From contig JADGAV010000017.1 of the NCBI GenBank assembly GCA_015231825.1, positions 1-64,000 on the forward strand: a stretch of 64,000 nt of DNA. Direction: 5' to 3'. Within the stretch, counting starts at the first letter, position 1, and every line of letters begins with the position of its first letter. The DNA comes from SAR324 cluster bacterium. Lineage in GTDB: Bacteria; SAR324; NAC60-12. Made by a program: the position numbers and the translations under genes. Under the pieces are notes generated by a model, which searched no databases, had not been told where the DNA came from, and saw nothing but the letters and a program-made list of their open reading frames with translations. Below are positions 1-6,237 of this stretch, in pieces.

Positions 1-55
1 AGGCGTCGCCGTCAGATTTACAGTCTGATCCCTTTGACCACTCGGGAATCTCCCC
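1..55 (-). tRNA. tRNA-Tyr (GTA), 3' part outside window
   Basis: Read on the minus strand, the gene starts at 55 with acceptor strand GGGGAGA, then TT and the D-arm CCCGAGTGG typical of bacterial tRNA-Tyr. The anticodon GTA lies at 21-19 in a loop closed by CAGA/TCTG. The variable arm begins and the gene then leaves the window, so the T-arm and 3' end are not visible. It lies 59 bases downstream of tRNA-Thr and is probably co-transcribed with it. Confidence 0.93.
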
Positions 56-114
56 GTGACTTTAGACTAATGAAAACTGGTCATTAAAATTAAAAACCCG
101 TTTTCTTTTGAAAC

Positions 115-190
115 TGGAGCTGGCAATGGGACTTGAACCCGCAACCTGCTGATTACAAATCAGCTGCTCTACCAATTGAGCTATGCCAGC
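115..190 (-). tRNA. tRNA-Thr (TGT)
   Basis: A complete 76-base cloverleaf on the minus strand. Acceptor GCTGGCA pairs with TGCCAGC, the discriminator is T, and CCA is encoded at 117-115. The anticodon stem GCTGA/TCAGC encloses TTTGTAA, giving anticodon TGT. The T-arm GCGGGTTCAAGTCCC is present. Thr(TGT) followed by Tyr(GTA) is the order of the thrU-tyrU-glyT-thrT-tufB cluster of many proteobacteria, so Gly and Thr tRNAs and tuf may follow to the left of the window. Confidence 0.97.
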
Positions 191-200
191 AAAATAGATA

Positions 201-229
201 TATTTATAGGAAAAATGCAGATTTGTCAA
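201..229 (-). promoter_or_regulatory. Promoter of the tRNA-Thr/Tyr operon
   Basis: On the minus strand a perfect -35 box TTGACA (229-224) is followed after 17 bases by TAAATA (206-201). The overlapping TATAAA (208-203), with 15-base spacing, is an alternative -10. The tRNA-Thr 5' end at 190 falls about ten bases further on, as expected for a stable-RNA promoter. Confidence 0.7.
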
Positions 230-294
230 TCAATTTAAATTACCGGCAAAAAATTGATGAATAAGAAAAATACTTCCTGAAAGCGAAACGGTGA

Positions 295-1800
295 TTACAT
301 TTTAAAATGGTTCCCAATATAATTTAATAAATCTCTGGCGGATGTGACCCGAGTGGGTCGGCCGTCTTCAATCACAGGAAGGTGATGGTTTCCCGCAATT
401 ACCATTTGATTGAAAGCAAAGGCAATCGTGTCTTTTAATTCGATACAAAGCGGGGTCGGCGTCATCATCTGTGATACCGGCAGAGATTTCAATTCCAGTT
501 CAAAACCAATGATTTTGTTTACAATGTCGTCTTCGGTAAAAATCCCGATCAGTTCATCATCTTCAAACACATGAACAGATCCGTAATTTTTTTCCTGCAT
601 CAATTCAATTGCATGAGCAACACTGTCCTCTGCTGATACAATCAAGGCAAGGGGCGGATTTAGCGCACTAATTGGCTCCTCCATTAATTTTCTATGCTCT
701 CTGGGAACCTCAGGAAAAATATCGATTTCCTCAAGACTGAATTTATCTTCTTCGATCCCCTGACCAACCTGAGTCGCACCAATCTCCCATACCTGACCAC
801 TGTAAAGCAGTTGTCTCAAATCACCCGGTCCTTTTTGGGTGACTTGATTTTCAACCAGGGCCGCAAGAGAATCCTCGTAGGTGTCACGCTGCACTTGATA
901 AAACACCCCCATGGGGACTGGAAAATTAGGATAATCCAACTGACAAAGCATTTCAGCAATGACCGAATTTGTAACATCGTGTACGACAAGATCCGACTCG
1001 GTGATTCCGTTGCCCAAAGAAACCACTTCCGGAACAAAATGATTGAGGCGAATGCCCTTATCTTTGTTTTTCCCAAAAATAAGAGGTTTTCCATGCTCCA
1101 ATGTCAAAATATGCTCTTCCCTGAGTGCTCTTTCACTTATATGACCAAACGCCCCATCGTTAAAGATATTGCAGTTTTGAAAAATTTCTATAAAGGAAGT
1201 CCCTTTGTGGGCATGAGCCTCTTTGAGCGCTTTTTGCAAACCCTGAGGATCAATATCTAACATTCTGGCAACAAATGTCGTCCCCGCCCCCAAGGCCATC
1301 CGGAGGGGTTCCATTGGAGGAATTATAGATCCATAAGGGGTACTCTTTGTTTTTTTTCCACGTTCGGAAGTCGGCGAATATTGCCCCTTGGTCAAGCCAT
1401 AAATCCGATTGTTCAGCAATAGGATGTTAACATCAGTATTTCTCCGTAAAATATGAATCAAATGATTGCCGCCAATACTCAGACCGTCTCCATCTCCAGT
1501 AACTACCCAGATAGAAAGGTCAGGACGGGCAATCTTTAATCCGGATGCTACGGCCGGAGCCCTCCCGTGGATTGTGTGAAAACCATAGGTGTTCATATAG
1601 TACGGAAATCGGCTAGAACAACCAATTCCTGAAATAAATACTATTTTTTCTCGCGGAACTCCCAGTTCAGGCATCACCTTCTGGACATTCGCCAGAATCG
1701 AATAATCACCACACCCGGGACACCAACGAACATTTTGGTTGGAGACAAAATCCGCTTTACTAAGTTTCTGAGTTTCTGAAGATTGGAGATGAGCGATCAT
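295..1800 (-). CDS. korB: 2-oxoacid:ferredoxin oxidoreductase beta subunit fused to a CBS pair
   Basis: The beta subunit binds thiamine diphosphate and, with KorA, oxidatively decarboxylates a 2-oxoacid (most likely 2-oxoglutarate) to the acyl-CoA while reducing ferredoxin. Cluster-ligand motif WCPGCGDY is at residues 26-33 and the TPP/Mg loop GDGDGLSIGG at 102-111, followed by NNRIYGLTKGQ. The catalytic part ends near residue 340, the normal family length. The remaining 130 or so residues form two CBS motifs (about 375-495) that bind adenine nucleotides in other proteins. The fusion is uncommon to my knowledge. The start at 1800 lies 12 bases after korA. Substrate choice between 2-oxoglutarate and another oxoacid is not settled by sequence reading. 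Confidence 0.92.
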   Translation of the reverse strand: MIAHLQSSETQKLSKADFVSNQNVRWCPGCGDYSILANVQKVMPELGVPREKIVFISGIGCSSRFPYYMNTYGFHTIHGRAPAVASGLKIARPDLSIWVVTGDGDGLSIGGNHLIHILRRNTDVNILLLNNRIYGLTKGQYSPTSERGKKTKSTPYGSIIPPMEPLRMALGAGTTFVARMLDIDPQGLQKALKEAHAHKGTSFIEIFQNCNIFNDGAFGHISERALREEHILTLEHGKPLIFGKNKDKGIRLNHFVPEVVSLGNGITESDLVVHDVTNSVIAEMLCQLDYPNFPVPMGVFYQVQRDTYEDSLAALVENQVTQKGPGDLRQLLYSGQVWEIGATQVGQGIEEDKFSLEEIDIFPEVPREHRKLMEEPISALNPPLALIVSAEDSVAHAIELMQEKNYGSVHVFEDDELIGIFTEDDIVNKIIGFELELKSLPVSQMMTPTPLCIELKDTIAFAFNQMVIAGNHHLPVIEDGRPTRVTSARDLLNYIGNHFKM

Positions 1801-1812
1801 AAAAAAGACTCC

Positions 1813-3675
1813 TCACAGTAATTGAAGCATGCGATCACGCAGCTCTGAGATTAAAAAAGGCTTTCCCTGTACTTTGTTGAAAGGAATTGCATCCACTAAA
1901 AATTCTGCTCGCAGCATTTGACAAAGTTGTCCCAAATTTAACTCAGAGACCAACACTTTTTTATAATTTTTCAAAACCGCTCCCAAATTTTTTTGAAAAG
2001 GATAAAGATAGCGCAAATGAACGGATGCTATGGATTTCCCCTCTGCCTGCAATGATTCTACAGCCGATGTTATTGCACCATAGGTTCCCCCCCAACCGAC
2101 CACAAGCAGGTCTCCCTGTTGCGGCCCATTGACCTCGAGAAGAGCCAATTCTTTGGCGATGCCTTGAATTTTATCGTTTCGGGTATCGACCATCTTTTGA
2201 TGATTAATAGGATCGTAACTAACGTTCCCGGTCGCACTGTCTTTTTCTATCCCTCCAAGTCGATGCTCCAGTCCAGGAGTTCCCGGAATAGCCCAAAGAC
2301 GAGCCAATGTTTCAGGATCGCGGAGATAAGGACTAAAACCTTCGGGATCCTGATGAAATGTAGGTTCCAGATCAGGCAGTTCATCAATTTCAGGAAGCAA
2401 CCAGGGTTCTGCTCCATTTGCCAGATATCCATCACTCAAAATGATCACAGGAGTCATGTATTTCAAAGCAATACGAAAGGCTTCTATACCAATACTGAAA
2501 CAGTCTCCCGGAGTTTGAGGAGCAAGAACAACCAGGGGGCACTCTCCATGCCGTCCATGAATGGCAGCCAATAAATCGGCTTGTTCAGTTTTAGTCGGCA
2601 TTCCCGTCGAAGGTCCTGCACGTTGCACGTCAATCACTACCAACGGTAATTCGGCCATGACTGCCAAACTTATTCCTTCTCCTTTTAGTAACAATCCCGG
2701 TCCGCTCGTCCCGGTTGCAGCCAAAATTCCCCCGAAAGACGCACCTACCGTTGCACAAATTGCTGCAATTTCGTCTTCAGCCTGGAAAGTTCTTACGCCG
2801 AAATTTTGGTGTTTCGCTAACTCATGCAGAATATCTGAAGCAGGAGTGATCGGATAACTTGAATACAACAAAGGTCGTTTTGCCTGAACCGATGCAGCAA
2901 CACAACCTAAAGCGAGAGCCTGATTCCCTGTGATCTGGCGATAGACTCCTGGAGGCAAGGTCGCAGGTTTCACTCTATAGTAATCAGTAAACAGCTCCAT
3001 GGTGTTGGCAAGATTGTAGCCGGCTTGTAATGCGAGCCGATTGGCCTTTGCCACTTCAGGGAGATGTCCAAACTTATTTTCAATCCAAACTGCAGTATGT
3101 TCAAGAGGGCGACCATACAGCCAGAAAACGACGCCCAGTGCAAACATATTTTTACATCGAGTTGCCTGCTTTTTTGGGATTCCCACTTCTTGAACCGCGT
3201 TCAATGTCAATGTCGTAAGACCAATCTTGACCACGCGATACCCTGCTAACTCCCCTGACTCAAGTGGATTATTAGCATAAGCAGCCTTTTTCAGATCATT
3301 TTCAGAAAAACTGTCGGTATTGATGATGAGGATTCCTCCTTGTTCCACATCTTCCAAATTTACTTTCAAAGCCGCAGGATTCATAGCCACCAGAACGTTT
3401 ACCTTATCTCCTGGTGTGTGGATGTCGTGGTGAGAGAAGCTCAACTGAAAGCCAGAAACTCCGGGCAAGGTCCCTGCTGGCGCACGAATTTCAGCCGGGT
3501 AGTCGGGAAAAGTATTGATGTCATTTCCTACCAATGCAGAAGTGACTGTGAACTGATCTCCAGTGATTTGCATACCGTCCCCGGAATCTCCCGCAAAACG
3601 AATTGTGGCAGTCTCCCGATCCTCGCGAACCGGAGGGGAAGGTTGAGCAAGTTCTGATTGTTCCATATTATCCAA
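1813..3675 (-). CDS. korA: 2-oxoacid:ferredoxin oxidoreductase, fused gamma-alpha subunit
   Basis: The partner of KorB. The N-terminal gamma domain carries GDSGDGMQITGDQ (29-41) and FPDYPAEIRAPAGT (56-69), which bind and position CoA in this family. The alpha (pyrimidine-binding) domain begins with YPITPA at 274-279, followed by the EDE and GTSGPG elements and a C-terminal transketolase-like domain. At 620 residues it has the usual length of the KorA/OorA type with fused gamma domain. It is the middle gene of a three-gene minus-strand operon (CBS protein, korA, korB). No separate ferredoxin-type delta subunit is present nearby. Confidence 0.93.
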   Translation of the reverse strand: MDNMEQSELAQPSPPVREDRETATIRFAGDSGDGMQITGDQFTVTSALVGNDINTFPDYPAEIRAPAGTLPGVSGFQLSFSHHDIHTPGDKVNVLVAMNPAALKVNLEDVEQGGILIINTDSFSENDLKKAAYANNPLESGELAGYRVVKIGLTTLTLNAVQEVGIPKKQATRCKNMFALGVVFWLYGRPLEHTAVWIENKFGHLPEVAKANRLALQAGYNLANTMELFTDYYRVKPATLPPGVYRQITGNQALALGCVAASVQAKRPLLYSSYPITPASDILHELAKHQNFGVRTFQAEDEIAAICATVGASFGGILAATGTSGPGLLLKGEGISLAVMAELPLVVIDVQRAGPSTGMPTKTEQADLLAAIHGRHGECPLVVLAPQTPGDCFSIGIEAFRIALKYMTPVIILSDGYLANGAEPWLLPEIDELPDLEPTFHQDPEGFSPYLRDPETLARLWAIPGTPGLEHRLGGIEKDSATGNVSYDPINHQKMVDTRNDKIQGIAKELALLEVNGPQQGDLLVVGWGGTYGAITSAVESLQAEGKSIASVHLRYLYPFQKNLGAVLKNYKKVLVSELNLGQLCQMLRAEFLVDAIPFNKVQGKPFLISELRDRMLQLL

Positions 3676-3719
3676 TATTTATATTATGTAAATCACCTAG
3701 AATTGACAAAAAGAGAGGG

Positions 3720-4196
3720 CTAAGCTCCGTCAGGAAAAGAACTAACACGGTGAGGGTCCGGAGGAAGATTATAGACCGCCGTGGGAAAGTGTGCAGCAAT
3801 ATGACGAATCAGAGAACGCGCAGTGACAACCCCAATAACTTTTCCTGCTTCATCAACGATTGGCAAAGTCCTCAGGAGTTCATTTTTTAAGATGCTGGCC
3901 GCTTCCATCAACGAAAAACTGAGCGTCACCGATTTGCTCGTCGCCAGCATCACCGTTTCAATTGCAGAATTTAAATCAATATCAGAAAGTGCCAACCGGT
4001 GCATCATATTGACACGGGAAAAAACACCAATTGGTTTGTCATCCTCAACAACAATAACCGCATGTATATTGCTCAGATTTCTCATTTTTTGGATCGTGTC
4101 CCTAATCGAAGTAGACTTGATCACAGATACAAAAGGTTCTAATTCAAGCTCCTTAAGATCTTGATTACGAAGCACGTTTTCAATATCGGCATTCAT
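3720..4196 (-). CDS. Stand-alone CBS-pair protein
   Basis: A 158-residue cytoplasmic protein made of two CBS motifs (about 25-80 and 88-145) with little else. Typical features visible are the hydrophobic strand VIVVEDDKPIGVFSRVNMM in the first motif and LPIVDEAGKVIGVVTARSL in the second. CBS pairs sense AMP, ATP or related nucleotides. It is first in the korA-korB operon, 44 bases before korA, and korB itself ends in another CBS pair, so a regulatory role in 2-oxoacid oxidation is a reasonable inference. No clear ribosome-binding site precedes the ATG. Confidence 0.85.
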   Translation of the reverse strand: MNADIENVLRNQDLKELELEPFVSVIKSTSIRDTIQKMRNLSNIHAVIVVEDDKPIGVFSRVNMMHRLALSDIDLNSAIETVMLATSKSVTLSFSLMEAASILKNELLRTLPIVDEAGKVIGVVTARSLIRHIAAHFPTAVYNLPPDPHRVSSFPDGA

Positions 4197-4247
4197 AGTT
4201 TAGTGTTTTTTATTTGCAGGTGTAAAACGACGATTAACCTCCGCCAA

Positions 4248-4463
4248 TTAATCAGCGAAAAGGGAGTCCCTCTTATCAAGAAACTCGATTAGGATCCTAT
4301 TTTCTATTTGTTTTCCGTTTATTCCGATCTTTAGACCAATCAAATTTTTACCAATTATGATTTCAAAACGCAATTTTTTTGGAAGCATGGTTCCAAGAAC
4401 TATTTCTTCAACATCGATTCTCAAGCAGCCGGTCTCATATAAAAATAAGCTTTTTACAAACAA
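4248..4463 (-). CDS. Possible small protein, 71 residues, doubtful
   Basis: A minus-strand reading frame that opens with TTG and ends 51 bases before the CBS gene. The predicted protein alternates charged and hydrophobic residues and matches nothing I recognise. No ribosome-binding site precedes the TTG. Its only support is its position and orientation at the head of the kor operon; it may be chance. Confidence 0.15.
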   Translation of the reverse strand: MFVKSLFLYETGCLRIDVEEIVLGTMLPKKLRFEIIIGKNLIGLKIGINGKQIENRILIEFLDKRDSLFAD

Positions 4464-4562
4464 TAAAATTAAAATTCATTTAAAGACGCAATTAGGATTC
4501 ATCTTGATAAAGAACAAAAATTGAAGGATGAATATGTCAATCAATTTGAAATCGACAAAAGA

Positions 4563-4576
4563 GACGAGGCCTCGTC
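4563..4576. repeat. Perfect 14-bp palindrome upstream of coaD
   Basis: GACGAGGCCTCGTC is fully self-complementary and GC-rich against AT-rich surroundings. It ends 15 bases before the coaD ATG. It could be a dimeric repressor site or, as RNA, a five-pair hairpin with a GGCC loop just ahead of the AAAGG ribosome-binding site. Confidence 0.6.
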
Positions 4577-4591
4577 AATGAAAGGTTACAA

Positions 4592-5110
4592 ATGATAAAA
4601 AAGCAGATCGCAATTTATCCTATCAGTGCAAACCCTCCAACCTGGGGGCATGCCAACATACTCCTCCGTGCATCTTCGCTTTTTGATCACGTTTATTGGG
4701 CCGCTGCAGTAAATGCGAATAAAAAGTATATTTTTTCTGCAGAGAATCGCATTCAAATGATGCAAGAATATGTAAAACACTATCAACTAAAAAACATATC
4801 GGTCGAATCCTACCAAGGTGCTACTGTACGTTACGCAGAAAAGATAAACGCTAAAGTGATCATCAAGGGCCTGCGAAACATGGCTGATTTTCAAGGAGAA
4901 ATAGAACAAGCGACGGGGAACCGAGGAATAAATGAAACAATCGAGACCGTTTTGATGTTTGCCCCGCCCGACCTTTCGGTGGTCAGTTCCAGCCTGGTCC
5001 GAGAATTAGCACTACTGGGAGAAAATATAGAAGCTTACGTATTAAAAGAGGTTGCCGCAATGGTTTCCGACTTCATTGCAGAATATAACTTAAAATTGCC
5101 CGAAAATTAA
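4592..5110 (+). CDS. coaD: Phosphopantetheine adenylyltransferase (divergent)
   Basis: Transfers AMP from ATP to 4'-phosphopantetheine, the penultimate step of CoA synthesis, in the cytoplasm. The nucleotidyltransferase H/TxGH signature is present as PTWGH, with KK of NANKKYIF, IKGLRNMADFQGE, NRGINETIETV and the C-terminal VVSSSLVREL, all in the family order. Its 172 residues are slightly long. The N-terminal loop reads YPISANPPTWGH where the family usually has YPGTFDPITNGH, so it is a divergent member. AAAGG lies seven bases before the ATG. A short gap (23 bases) links it to the next gene. Confidence 0.85.
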   Translation: MIKKQIAIYPISANPPTWGHANILLRASSLFDHVYWAAAVNANKKYIFSAENRIQMMQEYVKHYQLKNISVESYQGATVRYAEKINAKVIIKGLRNMADFQGEIEQATGNRGINETIETVLMFAPPDLSVVSSSLVRELALLGENIEAYVLKEVAAMVSDFIAEYNLKLPEN

Positions 5111-5133
5111 AGCATCTTCCGTTTTACACCTCA

Positions 5134-5934
5134 ATGACAGCTCGAACTTCCAAACTATTTGTCTCTACTACAATCACGGTTCTCCTGACTCTTTCTTTGA
5201 TTTCAGCAGATTTCTACGATCCAACCCTTTTTCATCAACTTTATCCTGCGGGAGGAATTCGTAACTGGTGCGGAATTCTAGGAGCCTTGACAGGTGGAAC
5301 CCTCGTTGAACTTTTCGGCACTGTCTCCCTGCTCATTCCGTGGTTTGTTTTAAAAATTTCCTATTCCACAAAAAGAATCCTACATCGATTTTCCATCTGC
5401 TATTATGCAGTGATTCTGATACTCTCAATTTCTATTGCTCAGGCATTGTGGTGGCCCTTTTCTCCCTCGGCATTATCAGATTCTGCGTTCCTTTTTTACC
5501 CGGGATACACTGGGTTGTTAGGTGTTGAGTGGATTCTTCAGTCCATCAATTTTGTGGGAGCCAGTCTCCTGATTGGAGCAATTTGCCTATTTTGCACGTT
5601 TAAACTGTTTGAAGAACTTCCTTTTAAATTGATGCTCATCGGAATATTCAATTCAGGAGTATTGGTTCCAGTTTTTTTAACCATCCTGGTCCGACAAAAA
5701 ATCATCTTCACAACATTTTTTCAATGGATGATCCAGCAAATCAATTTTCTCAAAATCTCATCAAAGCACCGATCCTATCTGGATTCGATCTTTGTTTCAA
5801 ATAAACCGGCCAGCAAACCTGAACATAAAAATCAGGAATTGAATTCTAATGGAGAGGAGTCATTATTAGATTCAAATTCCTTGGATTCGTCCGTAAATGA
5901 GGAACAGGATCATCAATCTTGTGAACAAACCTAA
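5134..5934 (+). CDS. Stand-alone FtsK-type 4TM membrane domain protein
   Basis: This 266-residue protein matches only the N-terminal membrane domain of FtsK/SpoIIIE. After a first membrane segment comes DFYDPTLF and then NWCGILGALTGGTLVELFGTVSLLIPW, the family's recognisable second segment, followed by further hydrophobic segments near 84-108, 135-157 and 162-185. A hydrophilic Ser/Glu/Gln-rich tail runs from about 205 to the stop. The linker and the AAA+ DNA translocase domain with its Walker motifs are absent, and none follows in any frame to 6200. It may supply the divisome-anchoring half of FtsK, with the motor encoded elsewhere, or be a degraded copy. Confidence 0.72.
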   Translation: MTARTSKLFVSTTITVLLTLSLISADFYDPTLFHQLYPAGGIRNWCGILGALTGGTLVELFGTVSLLIPWFVLKISYSTKRILHRFSICYYAVILILSISIAQALWWPFSPSALSDSAFLFYPGYTGLLGVEWILQSINFVGASLLIGAICLFCTFKLFEELPFKLMLIGIFNSGVLVPVFLTILVRQKIIFTTFFQWMIQQINFLKISSKHRSYLDSIFVSNKPASKPEHKNQELNSNGEESLLDSNSLDSSVNEEQDHQSCEQT

Positions 5935-6237
5935 AAACAAGAAGGGTCAGTAAAGAAAGCTTGCAATCCTTTTTGGAAAAATATCTCTGTATTCTAAGCG
6001 AGAAAAAATTCAATCAACCGTCGATGTATTTAACCTTTTCAGTTTGAAAAATGAAAATTCTTCTGAATTCCTGACTTGTCTGCATCTTTTCTCTCTTTAG
6101 CTGCCATACTTTAAGGGCATATTTTTTGCTCAAAATTTTAATTCGAACTCATCGCATAGTCTTGACCTCTATACTGTCTATTCAAGAAGAAATAAGGAGA
6201 AGTGCAACCGATCATCGGCAAATTCAGGGATTTTATC
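5935..6237. other. Intergenic region before the LRR lipoprotein gene
   Basis: No reading frame or RNA gene is evident in these 303 bases. A possible -10 hexamer TATACT lies at 6170-6175 without a good -35 partner. An AAGGAG at 6194-6199 is too close to the GTG at 6202 to favour that start. Confidence 0.4.

Larger units (their letters stand above)
4197..4591. other. Divergent intergenic region between CBS-korAB and coaD
   Basis: These 395 bases must hold start signals for both the minus-strand kor operon and plus-strand coaD. I see no convincing consensus promoter. They contain a perfect 14-bp palindrome (4563-4576) and a weak 71-codon TTG-initiated minus-strand reading frame (4463-4248). Confidence 0.5.

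Noticed and set aside
694..1260. 188-codon plus-strand frame antisense to korB
   Set aside because: It lies wholly within korB, which has intact family motifs throughout; the antisense product matches nothing.
6202..6237. GTG start for the repeat lipoprotein
   Set aside because: The AAGGAG is only two bases from the GTG, and the extra residues would precede a normal lipoprotein signal peptide; ATG 6238 has AGGGA at good spacing.
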